Source of the DNA: DASWHF01 sp036393295
Lineage (GTDB): Bacteria > Pseudomonadota > Gammaproteobacteria > Acidiferrobacterales > UBA6901
NCBI GenBank assembly: GCA_036393295.1
Contig: DASWHF010000101.1
Span: forward strand, 1-28,632
DNA length: 28,632 nucleotides
Direction of reading: 5' to 3'
Part shown: piece after piece, positions 1 to 7,321 of the stretch
How the letters are laid out: each line of letters starts with the position of its first letter
How positions within the stretch are numbered: position 1 is the first letter of the stretch
The notes under the pieces: generated by a model
The model's database searches: none
What the model was told of the DNA's origin: nothing
The model's input: the letters and a program-made list of their open reading frames with translations, nothing else
Position numbers and translations under genes: made by a program

Positions 1-2017
1 CCCGATAGTTGTTGCCGGTGCCCTCGTTGACGGTCTCGCCGCGCAGGTAGTTCAGCCGGTCCGGGCCCTCGGTATCGGCGGTGCCCGTCGGGGTCTTGTT
101 CAGCTCGGTCTGCTGGGCGGCGCTGATGTTACCCCAGCGGAACGGCTCGCCCTGGCGCGTACCGGAGTGGAAGGTGATGATCTCGCGTCCGGTGTTGAAG
201 TGCTGGCCGGCCGTGCTGTTGTCGCCGCTCAGCTTGATGGCGGCGTCCCACAGCGGCGGCTGCACGGGATTGCCGTCGAGGTCCAGGCTGACCGCATACA
301 GGCTACCGGTCCAGTCACTGCTGTTGAAGCGCGCCTGGTAGATCTGCGTGTTGGTGCCCACCGAGCCGGCGTTCGCCGCCAGCGCCGCGCCCGAACCGTT
401 GCGTGCCGAGATCGCGTTCAGCACCTGGGTGAAGGCGTCGACCAGCTCGTTCGGGTTGGCCGCGCTGAAGTAGCGGCCGCGGCTGTTGACGGCGGCGTGC
501 CAGAGGTCGTCGGTCTTGTGTGGCCCGTCAAAAGAGGCCGATCCGGTCGGCCAGGTCTTGCTGCCGTCGAGCAGGCTCTTGTAGTCGTCGACGGTCTGAT
601 CGGCGGAATAGGTGAGAATGCCGGGCAGCCCCAGGCCCACCGTGAAGTTCACCAGGTGCTGCCAGGTGGCCGGGTCGTTCTCCGGATGGTAGAACTGCTC
701 GTCGTTGGTTCCGGTGCGTTCGACGATGTATTGCGGCACATCGTTGTCCAGATCATTACGTGCGTCACGCGACCAGTAATAGAAGGCGTTGTCGGCCAGG
801 AAGTCGGAATTGGCGTCGGGATAGATGCGCCGGGTCGCCGGCAAGCCGGCGGGATTGTAGGTTCCGGGATTGTAGAGCGCCGTGTCGGCGTGGTTCGGGA
901 AAGTTACCGAGCTGTTGTCGCGGTTGCCGCCGACGCCGCCGCCGCTGTTCCAGTAACCGTCGGTGAAGGCGATGTGGAAGTTCTGGCGGCAGGAGTATTC
1001 GGTGCCGATGCTGTTGCCCGGATCCTGGGCCCAGGGGCTGTGGGAGTTGCTGGTGGACAGGTAAGTGCCGGCGCGGACGGTGGCCGGAATCAAGGGCGTA
1101 CCCGATTGGGCGCCGGAATTGTACAGCCAAGTGAAGAAGGTGCTGCGGCCGGTGGTGTCGTACTTTGTGACGACCGTGCCGGGGCAGGTGCCCGACGGGG
1201 CGGTGCCGAACGCGCTGTTACAGGTGTTGAGACGCTGATAGCCGAGGCGCACGTTGTCGCTCAGATTGAGGAAGGCGCGGCCGGCCGCGGTCTTGGCCAG
1301 CAGGACGCGGGTGCGATAGTACTGGTACCAGTTGGCGAAGTTCTGGGCCTCGGCCGAGGTGCTGGCGACGTTCACCCGCCGGTAACAGCCGTCGTAGCGG
1401 TCGTCCGCCGGGTTCGGGCACACCAGCGCGCCGCTGCCGGTGCCGGCCAGCGTGGTGTCGAACACGAAATAATACGCCTGCTGGCCGCTGGTGGTTCCGG
1501 TGCCGCACGCGGCGATGGTACCGGCGGATGTGCCGGTGGAATTGGTGCTCGAGGTGTTGGTGGTCCAGGTCATCCGGTAGCTGGTGTTGAGGTTCACGGC
1601 GCTGCCGGTGGTCGTGTTGTAGCCGTTCATCCAGGCCGCGGTGAAGGAGGCGTTCGGATAGCTCGTGCCGTCGTCGCGCACGGGCGGCGAGTAGGTGACC
1701 GCGGGATTGTAGTAGATGGTATTGACCCGGCTCGAACAGCCCCGATAGACGCTGCGCAGATTGATGTTGTTCGTCCCGGTCGACGGATTGAAGTTGACGC
1801 CGTCGTCCAGGCTGTCCGGCGCATAACCCCAGGACATGCTGCCGGAATCGTCGAAGGTGAGCATGATGTTGGGCTCGACCGACGTCAGCAGGAAGATCGG
1901 GCTGTCGGCGAGGCTCAGCAGCGCGGCCGTCGCAGTTGGCGACTGGGCGGTCACGGCCAGGAATGCGGCCAGCGTCAGTGCGATCTGCATCTTTTTCATT
2001 CGTTGCGTCTGCGACAT
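1..2017 (-). CDS. pilY1: PilY1-type pilus tip/assembly protein, partial (3' end outside window)
   Basis: The reading frame is open from the ATG at 2017 to the window edge, giving 672 codons. PilY1 proteins are usually over 1,000 residues, so the C-terminal beta-propeller part lies off the left edge. Residues about 7-32 form a signal peptide (KKM followed by a hydrophobic run ending in ATAA). A von Willebrand A-like metal site is visible as DDSGS at residues 56-60, with a later FTDGYW segment near residue 351. In this family PilY1 is exported, works with the minor pilins to start type IV pilus assembly, and acts as a tip adhesin or mechanosensor. TGGAG lies about 7 bases before the ATG; a second ATG at 1999 would also leave a signal peptide. 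It is last in the visible fimT-pilV-pilW-pilX-pilY1 order, 57 bases after pilX. The identity is sure; the full length is unknown. Confidence 0.93.
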   Translation of the reverse strand, partial: MSQTQRMKKMQIALTLAAFLAVTAQSPTATAALLSLADSPIFLLTSVEPNIMLTFDDSGSMSWGYAPDSLDDGVNFNPSTGTNNINLRSVYRGCSSRVNTIYYNPAVTYSPPVRDDGTSYPNASFTAAWMNGYNTTTGSAVNLNTSYRMTWTTNTSSTNSTGTSAGTIAACGTGTTSGQQAYYFVFDTTLAGTGSGALVCPNPADDRYDGCYRRVNVASTSAEAQNFANWYQYYRTRVLLAKTAAGRAFLNLSDNVRLGYQRLNTCNSAFGTAPSGTCPGTVVTKYDTTGRSTFFTWLYNSGAQSGTPLIPATVRAGTYLSTSNSHSPWAQDPGNSIGTEYSCRQNFHIAFTDGYWNSGGGVGGNRDNSSVTFPNHADTALYNPGTYNPAGLPATRRIYPDANSDFLADNAFYYWSRDARNDLDNDVPQYIVERTGTNDEQFYHPENDPATWQHLVNFTVGLGLPGILTYSADQTVDDYKSLLDGSKTWPTGSASFDGPHKTDDLWHAAVNSRGRYFSAANPNELVDAFTQVLNAISARNGSGAALAANAGSVGTNTQIYQARFNSSDWTGSLYAVSLDLDGNPVQPPLWDAAIKLSGDNSTAGQHFNTGREIITFHSGTRQGEPFRWGNISAAQQTELNKTPTGTADTEGPDRLNYLRGETVNEGTGNNYR

Positions 2018-2074
2018 GGTGCACTCCAATGCCACGTTGTGGCCAACTCGATTTTGTTTCATTGTCCGGTGTCT

Positions 2075-2650
2075 TTAGAACAGCCTTACGAATGTTGCCT
2101 GCGCCACGGAGCTCGACAGCCCGGTGACGCCCGCGCCGTAGGCGCTCACGCGGTAGTAGTAGATCGTCGTCCGTTCCGGGCCGATGCCGATGACGTTGGT
2201 GAGCGGCACCTGGCCGCGCTCCTCGATGACGTAGAAGGCACCCTTGGAATACGGATCCGGAGTGGCGGTATAGGCGTTGTCATCCCACCATTGGTGGTCG
2301 AAGCTCGATGCGGTCAGATCCACGGCGGTTTGCGGCCACACCGCATTGCTGCCGTCCACCAACGCACCGGTGATCACCGGCGGCGGCTCGGTCAGCGAGC
2401 CCAGCCGGGCCTCGGCCTCGCGCAGCGCGGTTTCGGCGCTCTGGAAGGCCATCTGCTGATCCTTGAGGTTGGCCGACATCTTTTCCTGGAGCGTGCTGGT
2501 GGTGACCGCGGTGACGCCGAAGATGGTGAGGATCAGCATGAACATCAGCGCGACGAACAGCGTCGCGCCGCGCTCCGCGGATCGGCGGCACTCGCCGGAG
2601 GTGACGACCCCGACAACAATGCCGTACGGCTGGCGGGTGATGATGTTCAT
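2075..2650 (-). CDS. pilX: Minor pilin PilX
   Basis: A 191-residue PilX-like minor pilin. After a 28-residue basic leader ending in ERG, the N-terminal helix reads ATLFVALMFMLILTIFGV and is followed by the family-typical TTSTLQEKMSANLKDQQMAFQSAETALREAE. The residue five after the cleavage site is Val rather than the Glu of ordinary pilins, as is usual for PilX and GspK-like tip pilins. The start at 2650 was chosen because it lies just 5 bases after the pilW stop and gives a normal leader. The frame stays open far upstream but only as a shadow of pilW. It is expected to sit in the inner membrane and then in the priming complex at the pilus tip with PilV, PilW, FimU and PilY1. Confidence 0.9.
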   Translation of the reverse strand: MNIITRQPYGIVVGVVTSGECRRSAERGATLFVALMFMLILTIFGVTAVTTSTLQEKMSANLKDQQMAFQSAETALREAEARLGSLTEPPPVITGALVDGSNAVWPQTAVDLTASSFDHQWWDDNAYTATPDPYSKGAFYVIEERGQVPLTNVIGIGPERTTIYYYRVSAYGAGVTGLSSSVAQATFVRLF

Positions 2651-2655
2651 GACGG

Positions 2656-3942
2656 TCAAACTCCCCGATTGCGTAATACGATCGTCGACGTGAATACACG
2701 CCGCCGGGCGAAATCGTCCGTCGGATCGACGGTGATGCGGTTGGCGCTCATCAGGTCGCCGCCCATGACGTAGGTGTTCTCGTCGCGTGAGGTCACGTCG
2801 GTGGCGGTGCCACTGACGTTCCGCGACGCGACCAGCAGGCTGATCTGGATGCTCACCACGCGCGGCCACAGGCCGGCGGTCTCGACCTGGTCGGCGGTCA
2901 TGAAGGCGTCGGCGCGGCCGTCGAGGGTCGACCCGGTATTGGTGTCGACGCCGTAGACGATCTGCATGTTTTCCACCCCTTCCACCAGCTCTTCACCGCG
3001 CGGAAAGCTCTCGCCGTCGCCTGTGTCGACCTCCAGGTAGGCGCGGTACAGCGCCGGTCGCCCGCTGGTGCCCATCGCAACGTAATAAGCGAAGGTCTCG
3101 AAGGTCTGGAGCTCGGCGCTCGGGCCCAGGGACTGCCCCATTTTGCATGCGGTGTCGGTGTCCCAGGTCCCGCAGGCGTTGCCCGGGTCGCCGGCGCCGG
3201 CAGCGTGCGCCAGCTCGGTGCCGGCACCGGCGACGTCGGTGACCTGGAACACCGAAGTCCGCTTGCAGTCCGTGATCGCCACAATCTGGCCCTTCTTCAC
3301 GCGATTGGCGAACGCCGGATCGAGGAACACCGTGGTGTTGTCGTGCGGCGGGTTCTGCAGTCCCATCGGCACGCCCGACAGTTGACGCACAATCAGCACG
3401 TCGGAGCCCGGCAGCGCGCCGGGACCGCCGGTGTCGCTGCCCAGAACAAGCAGGGAGTCGAACGCCGGCGACCAGCCGCCGGTGGCGTTGCTGGTGGCGG
3501 TCAAGGCAAAGGGGGTGTTGCCGAAGCCGGTGCCGATATACTCCGAGCCGCTGATGCCGGCGAAGTTGCTCCAGTCCGCAACGCCCCCGGAGTTATCCAG
3601 GTTGTTGTAAAAGCCTTCTTCGTCGTCGAACCCCTTGCGCTTGCAGCCGGCCATGGCGGAATTCCGCAGGTCGCGGGTGATGAATTCCATGGCGAAGCGG
3701 CCGTTCTCCTGGAGCCGCGCCAGGCCTTCGTCGAGCTGGTAGGTGGCGCGGCTGGCCGAGAAGATCTGCACCACGGCCGCCATGATGATCAGGCCGATCA
3801 GCAGCGCGATCATCAGCTCCACGAGGGAGAAACCGCTCGACGTCGAGCCCGCCGTTGCGCCGGCGGCGCGCACCACGCACACCCTTCCGGCGCGATGTGG
3901 GGCCGGAAGTGCGGAGTTCGGTTTGTCGGGTGGTGTTTTCAT
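2656..3942 (-). CDS. pilW: Minor pilin PilW
   Basis: A 428-residue PilW-family protein. A long leader (residues 1-37) ends in Gly37, followed by FSLVELMIALLIGLIIMAAVVQIF. Glu42 is the conserved fifth residue of the mature pilin, so a prepilin-peptidase site is clear. Downstream are RATYQLDEGLARLQENGRFAMEFITRDLR and a C-terminal VVSIQISLLVASR segment, both typical of PilW. It is large for a minor pilin, as expected for PilW, which forms part of the tip complex. The ATG at 3942 is preceded by AAAGGA. It follows pilV by 24 bases and is followed 5 bases later by pilX, so the genes are very likely one transcript. Confidence 0.92.
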   Translation of the reverse strand: MKTPPDKPNSALPAPHRAGRVCVVRAAGATAGSTSSGFSLVELMIALLIGLIIMAAVVQIFSASRATYQLDEGLARLQENGRFAMEFITRDLRNSAMAGCKRKGFDDEEGFYNNLDNSGGVADWSNFAGISGSEYIGTGFGNTPFALTATSNATGGWSPAFDSLLVLGSDTGGPGALPGSDVLIVRQLSGVPMGLQNPPHDNTTVFLDPAFANRVKKGQIVAITDCKRTSVFQVTDVAGAGTELAHAAGAGDPGNACGTWDTDTACKMGQSLGPSAELQTFETFAYYVAMGTSGRPALYRAYLEVDTGDGESFPRGEELVEGVENMQIVYGVDTNTGSTLDGRADAFMTADQVETAGLWPRVVSIQISLLVASRNVSGTATDVTSRDENTYVMGGDLMSANRITVDPTDDFARRRVFTSTIVLRNRGV

Positions 3943-3966
3943 GGCGCAATCCTTTAGGGATCGAGG

Positions 3967-4449
3967 CTAGAGAACGAGGGCGGTGACCGACTGGGTCATG
4001 GTGATGTTGTTTTCAACCCAGGTGATCGTCACGGTATACATCGAACCGTTCCTTGCAATTCCGCCCTGGCCGCCCGGAAGCATGCCGGGTGCCACGATCA
4101 AAGCCTTCCACTGGGCAATGTGGTAGTTGGCGATATCGGCCGGCGTTGCGCATGACGCCGGGAAACAGGACGTTGCGTAACCCGACGCGGGCGTGGCGGG
4201 CGCGACTGCGTTGTAGGTCGCCAGGCCATCGACATTGGTGCGCATGCGATCGAACATGTCGTTGATCAGGATCGTCGCCTGGGTGCGTGTATAGGACTGC
4301 GAATTGAACCGCAGGCTGAACGTCTGGAGCGCCGCGAGCCCCAGAATACCGATCGACAGGATCAGCAACGCGACCAGCACTTCAATCAGGCTGAACCCGC
4401 GCTGGCAGGTCTTCGGAACGGATGTCGATGTGTCTGGCGTAAGATGCAT
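3967..4449 (-). CDS. pilV: Minor pilin PilV
   Basis: A 160-residue type IV minor pilin. The leader is residues 1-18 ending QRG, then FSLIEVLVALLILSIGILGLAAL with the conserved Glu at residue 23. The motif QSYTRTQATILINDMFDRMRTN is characteristic of the PilV family, which joins PilW, PilX, FimU and PilY1 in priming pilus assembly. The ATG at 4449 gives the shortest sensible leader and is placed 17 bases after the fimT stop; a longer frame upstream only overlaps fimT. The protein contains a Cys pair (SCFPASC) that may form a disulfide in the periplasmic head. Confidence 0.9.
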   Translation of the reverse strand: MHLTPDTSTSVPKTCQRGFSLIEVLVALLILSIGILGLAALQTFSLRFNSQSYTRTQATILINDMFDRMRTNVDGLATYNAVAPATPASGYATSCFPASCATPADIANYHIAQWKALIVAPGMLPGGQGGIARNGSMYTVTITWVENNITMTQSVTALVL

Positions 4450-4466
4450 AGCGATCCCCGGACGCT

Positions 4467-5024
4467 TCACGGACAAGAGGAGGGTGTTTCGACGCGTGCC
4501 TGGCCGATACGGTTGATCGAGACGTTGCGGCCGTAACTCGCGCCGCGGTCGTCGCACACCGAGAATCGGAAACAGGCGTCAGTCGCCGCAATCGGCGAGC
4601 AGACAGCAACCATGCCGGTGCGATTGAAAATGATCGGATCGGTCGCGCCGCCGGCGGCCACGATCAGGGCATTGGTGCTGCCGCTGACGGCCTCGCGATA
4701 GCGCAGGGCCTCGGTGGCGTCGAGGCTGCCGTTATTGTCGGCATCGGTCCAGATCAGCCTCCCCGTGGTCCAGACTCCGGCGCCGTTGCAGCTGGTGCCG
4801 TTGGTCGAGGTGCAGACCTCGACATTCTGCCCCCGCCGGATGGCTTCGCTGCGGGCGAAGTTGATGTCGCCCAGAACATCGTTGGTCTGGGTGGTGATGC
4901 GGCTGTTCTGAACGAAGGTCCGCAGGGCCGGTACCGCTGCCGTGACGAGAATCGCCGCCACAGCCAGCGTGACAATCAATTCAATCAGGGTAAAACCGCG
5001 CATGCAGACCAACGGTTGTTTCAT
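4467..5024 (-). CDS. fimT: FimT/FimU (GspH-like) minor pilin
   Basis: A GspH/FimT-family pseudopilin of 185 residues from the chosen ATG. The leader MKQPLVCMRG is cut before FTLIELIVTLAVAAILVTAAVPALRTF, with Glu15 conserved. The RITTQTNDVLGDINFARSEAIRRGQ segment is typical of the family. It opens the minor-pilin operon, in the position held by fimU in Pseudomonas, so it may be called fimU. The start is uncertain. The frame is open back to 5237, and an ATG at 5150 has a better ribosome site (GAGGA eight bases upstream) but would give an unusual 52-residue leader. The ATGs at 5024 and 5003 have no clear ribosome site. Four AlgR-like boxes overlap this start region. Confidence 0.85.
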   Translation of the reverse strand: MKQPLVCMRGFTLIELIVTLAVAAILVTAAVPALRTFVQNSRITTQTNDVLGDINFARSEAIRRGQNVEVCTSTNGTSCNGAGVWTTGRLIWTDADNNGSLDATEALRYREAVSGSTNALIVAAGGATDPIIFNRTGMVAVCSPIAATDACFRFSVCDDRGASYGRNVSINRIGQARVETPSSCP

Positions 5025-5070
5025 ACAGATGAACGGTATAATGAACGGATCTTTTTTCCAGACGAACGGT
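5007..5070 (-). promoter_or_regulatory. Proximal AlgR/LytTR-like box group (two pairs)
   Basis: Four boxes, read on the minus strand: ACCGTTCGTC (5070-5061), TCCGTTCATT (5049-5040), ACCGTTCATC (5037-5028) and ACCGTTGGTC (5016-5007). The AACGG cores on the plus strand start at 5011, 5032, 5044 and 5065, so the boxes form two direct-repeat pairs, each with an exact 21-base period. The first box equals the core of the AlgR site described for Pseudomonas algD, and the spacing fits the LytTR-domain rule of two direct repeats about two helical turns apart. The group lies over the fimT start and leader, which is unusual for an activator site. The regulator itself is not in the window. Confidence 0.65.
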
Positions 5071-5267
5071 ATTTTCTGGCCGACAAAAAAATCGCTTTCG
5101 ATAGCAAAATTTTGCCCTCCCAGGCCGATTCTTGATCTTGGACTGCTCATGGCATTGTCCTCAGGCCCCATATTTCGTGGGATTTCTTCTCGTTCTGGAG
5201 ATAAGTCTAACCTAACTCCGCCGGCGAGCAATCGCATGTGGCATTGTTGACCGGGTCACCTCTCGAA

Positions 5268-5297
5268 ATTTTAGATAATTAAAGAATTCTAATGTAA
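5268..5297 (-). promoter_or_regulatory. Candidate activator-dependent promoter for the pilus operon
   Basis: Read on the minus strand, TAAAAT (5273-5268) is a good -10 and TTACAT (5297-5292) a poor -35, with an 18-base spacer. The last distal AlgR-like box ends 4 bases upstream of the -35, which is the geometry expected of an activator that replaces a weak -35. The leader to the fimT ATG at 5024 would be about 240 bases. A second weak candidate is TTGCTC (5231-5226) with TAGACT (5209-5204), spacer 16. Confidence 0.35.
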
Positions 5298-5300
5298 ATG

Positions 5301-5384
5301 CACTAACGGAGTAATATGGCAGATAAACGGTTCAATAATAAATATTCAGTATCGACAAACGGTATATTTATATAGATGAACGGT
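5301..5384 (-). promoter_or_regulatory. Distal AlgR/LytTR-like box group (two pairs)
   Basis: Four boxes, read on the minus strand: ACCGTTCATC (5384-5375), ACCGTTTGTC (5363-5354), ACCGTTTATC (5331-5322) and TCCGTTAGTG (5310-5301). The plus-strand cores start at 5305, 5326, 5358 and 5379, again as two pairs with an exact 21-base period. The boxes sit just upstream of a candidate minus-strand promoter and point toward the pilus operon. This matches the known control of the fimU-pilVWXY1 operon by AlgR in P. aeruginosa. They also lie upstream of thiO and could affect it. Confidence 0.65.
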
Positions 5385-5428
5385 AAATATGGAGAACCAG
5401 CGAAAACATGATAATCGGCTGCTCGACG

Positions 5429-5446
5429 TATAATCGGCCGGATTAT
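5429..5446 (+). promoter_or_regulatory. thiO -10 box inside a dyad
   Basis: TATAAT at 5429-5434 is a perfect -10 sequence 43 bases before the thiO ATG, but no good -35 is seen. It is embedded in ATAATC-GGCCG-GATTAT (5430-5446), and an earlier GATAATCGGC at 5410-5419 repeats the left arm. The layout looks like an operator over a promoter that depends on another factor. Confidence 0.4.
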
Positions 5447-5476
5447 CAATATCGAACTGCGAGCGTCGCGGCCTGA

Positions 5477-6559
5477 ATGGCTAATCCCTGGTATGTGATC
5501 GGTGGCGGGCTGATCGGCCTGTTGTGCGCGTACGAGCTCCGTCAGGCCGGGAAGGAGGTCATTGTTCTGGACCGTGGGCAGGTGGGCCGCGGTGCATCAT
5601 GGGCCGGCGGTGGAATTCTTTCGCCGCTGTATCCGTGGCGATATCCGCCTGCCGTTAATGTCCTGGCCACCTGGGGCCAGGAACGCTATCCGGAGCTGGC
5701 CGGCAGCCTTCGGGCGTCCACCGGTACCGATCCGGAGTGGACCCGCTCAGGGCTGTTGGTAATCGGTGAGAGCGATGTGATATCGGCTAGAACTTGGTGC
5801 GAAAATCATGGAAAAGCAGCTAAAATTCTGACATCCGAACAACTCGCGGCATTGGAACCGGAAGTCGGTGCCGTTCCTGGTTCCGTCATTTTGATCGAGG
5901 ACGTGGCGCAGATCCGAAACCCTAGGCTGTTGGTCGCGCTGAGGGAAAAACTTCTTCAAATGGGTGTCGAAATTCGTGAAAATACAACAGTAAATAGTGT
6001 GATCGTGCGGAATAGGAGGATATCCGGCTTATGCGTCGTGGATTCCGAGATTTCGACCGATCGGTGCCTGGTGGCGGGCGGTGCCTGGAGCGGCGACTTA
6101 TTGGCAGCGGTGGGTGTCCAGCTGCCGATACGTCCGGTTCGCGGTCAGATGATTCTTTATCGACTTCCGCAGCCCGTGTTTTCCCATATCCTGCTTAAGG
6201 ATTATCATTATTTGATCCCGCGCCGCGACGGTCATGTGCTGGTCGGCAGTACCTTCGAGGACGCCGGCTTCGACCTCACACCAACCGAGAGTGCCCGTCG
6301 GGAGCTACAAACGGCAGCCCTTGAGTTGTTGCCGCTCCTTAACAAGTATCCGGTGCTGCGCCAATGGGCCGGGTTGCGCCCCGGATCGCCCCAGGGTGTG
6401 CCGTTTATCGGTGAACACCCTGGTATTTCAGGGCTATTTGTCTGCGCCGGCCATTTCCGCAACGGCATCGTTATGGGGCCGGCGTCGGCGCGCCTGGCGG
6501 CCGATCTCATGTTGGGGCGGCCGCCGACCTTCGATCCCGCCCCGTATGCGCTGCACTGA
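5477..6559 (+). CDS. thiO: Glycine oxidase ThiO (FAD-dependent)
   Basis: A 360-residue FAD-dependent amine oxidase of the DadA/ThiO type. The N-terminal dinucleotide fold is VIGGGLIGLLCAYELRQAGKEVIVLDRG, followed by GRGASWAGGGILSPLYPW, which is characteristic of ThiO. Later segments are RPVRGQMILY, HYLIPRRDGHVLVGSTFEDAGFD, and the C-terminal GLRPGSPQGVPFIGEHP...GHFRNGIVMGPASA that closes over the FAD. ThiO oxidises glycine to iminoglycine for the thiazole part of thiamine. It is divergent from fimT, the same arrangement as in Pseudomonas. Its codon use is visibly less GC-biased than that of the genes around it, for example many AAA, ATA and TTA codons. The rest of the thiamine pathway is not in the window. 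Confidence 0.9.
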   Translation: MANPWYVIGGGLIGLLCAYELRQAGKEVIVLDRGQVGRGASWAGGGILSPLYPWRYPPAVNVLATWGQERYPELAGSLRASTGTDPEWTRSGLLVIGESDVISARTWCENHGKAAKILTSEQLAALEPEVGAVPGSVILIEDVAQIRNPRLLVALREKLLQMGVEIRENTTVNSVIVRNRRISGLCVVDSEISTDRCLVAGGAWSGDLLAAVGVQLPIRPVRGQMILYRLPQPVFSHILLKDYHYLIPRRDGHVLVGSTFEDAGFDLTPTESARRELQTAALELLPLLNKYPVLRQWAGLRPGSPQGVPFIGEHPGISGLFVCAGHFRNGIVMGPASARLAADLMLGRPPTFDPAPYALH

Positions 6560-6572
6560 CAGCCGGCCCATT

Positions 6573-6602
6573 TTGGACAAGCCTCCTCGCTCATCCTATA
6601 CT
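6573..6602 (+). promoter_or_regulatory. Sigma-70-like promoter for the Fur-family gene
   Basis: TTGGAC at 6573-6578 (or TGGACA one base later) and TATACT at 6597-6602 are spaced by 18 (17) bases. The site lies between the thiO stop and the regulator start, giving a leader of about 30 bases. Confidence 0.5.
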
Positions 6603-6636
6603 CAGTCTAAGTGTTCAAGCAGAAGGCAGTTCCGGC

Positions 6637-7068
6637 GTGATGATGAAGACCTACTCCAAAGACGAAATCGTCGCCCTGCTGCGCGAGCGCGGCGTCAACC
6701 CGACGACCCAGCGCGTGGAGATTGCCCATGCCCTGTTCTCGCGGGGCGGGCATTACTCCGCCGAGGAGGTGTTCGATCTGGTCAATACCGGCCAGGGCAA
6801 GGTCTCGAAGGCAACCGTCTACAACACGCTCGGCCTGCTCGCCGAGCGCGGCCTGATCCGCCAGGTGATCGTGGATCCGACCCGGGTGTTCTACGACCCG
6901 AACATGGCGCCGCACTACCACTTTTACGATGTCGCCACCGGCGCGCTCACCGACATCGACGCCCAGGGCGTCGACATCTCCGGCCTGCCGCCGCTGCCCG
7001 AGGGCGCGCAGATGGAAGGCGTGGACGTGATCGTGCGCCTGCGCCACGCCGCGGACCGCAGTACCTGA
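6637..7068 (+). CDS. Fur-family regulator, Irr-like
   Basis: A 143-residue Fur-superfamily transcription regulator. Residues about 5-80 form the winged helix (LRERGVNPTTQRVEIAHALF...VSKATVYNTLGLLAERGLI). The dimerisation and metal part reads DPTRVFYDPNMAPHYHFYDVATGALTDI. The end, LPEGAQMEGVDVIVRLR, resembles the C-terminus of Irr, the haem-responsive regulator of alphaproteobacteria. There are no cysteines, so the CxxC structural zinc sites of classic Fur are absent. The expected role is control of iron or peroxide genes, but its ligand cannot be told from sequence. The start may be GTG 6637 (AGAAGG ten bases upstream) or the adjoining ATGs at 6640 and 6643. Confidence 0.85.
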   Translation: MMMKTYSKDEIVALLRERGVNPTTQRVEIAHALFSRGGHYSAEEVFDLVNTGQGKVSKATVYNTLGLLAERGLIRQVIVDPTRVFYDPNMAPHYHFYDVATGALTDIDAQGVDISGLPPLPEGAQMEGVDVIVRLRHAADRST

Positions 7069-7079
7069 TCGCGCGTTTG

Positions 7080-7108
7080 TTGTCGCCCCTTCGCAAAACC
7101 CCTATACT
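7080..7108 (+). promoter_or_regulatory. Promoter of tRNA-Thr
   Basis: TTGTCG at 7080-7085 and TATACT at 7103-7108, spacer 17 bases. The -10 ends 12 bases before the first tRNA base, as expected for a short-leader tRNA transcript. Confidence 0.55.
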
Positions 7109-7119
7109 TTCCGCCCATT

Positions 7120-7196
<77 letters not shown>

Positions 7197-7321
7197 GAAA
7201 ATCCAACTCCGTCCGCCTGGTCCCCCTGCGCCTCGTGCCGTCTTGGGGCGCGGGGCGATGGTGTCTGCCGGTGGATCGTCGTCGGTCTTACGTTACATTG
7301 TGACCTTCGTGAGGAGGCGCT

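Larger units (their letters stand above)
5025..5476. other. AT-rich regulatory region between fimT and thiO
   Basis: A stretch of 452 bases without a confident gene, visibly richer in A and T than its surroundings, separating two divergent transcripts. It holds most of two groups of ACCGTT-type boxes (5007-5070 and 5301-5384), a perfect 12-base palindrome GCAAAATTTTGC at 5104-5115, candidate minus-strand promoters, and a dyad with a perfect TATAAT before thiO. The part 5025-5150 could be translated as a long FimT leader if the upstream ATG is used. Confidence 0.7.

Noticed and set aside
167..2773. An open plus-strand frame of 868 codons opposite pilY1 and pilX
   Set aside because: It is a GC-rich shadow: the opposite strand carries a continuous PilY1 reading with signal peptide and metal site and then PilX, and the plus-strand product is low-complexity Val/Gly/Ala/Arg with no family features.
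5104..5117. A sigma-54 promoter reading (GG-N10-GC) over the palindrome GCAAAATTTTGC
   Set aside because: The GG and GC spacing fits and TTGC is present, but the -24 element lacks GGCAC; the similarity is explained by the palindrome. It is kept only as a possible operator.
5007..5384. The AACGGT repeats as replication iterons or a CRISPR-like array
   Set aside because: Units are only about 10 bases, come in pairs at 21 bp with a gap of 240 bp between groups, and there is no replication or cas gene; the AlgR/LytTR explanation fits sequence, spacing and gene context.
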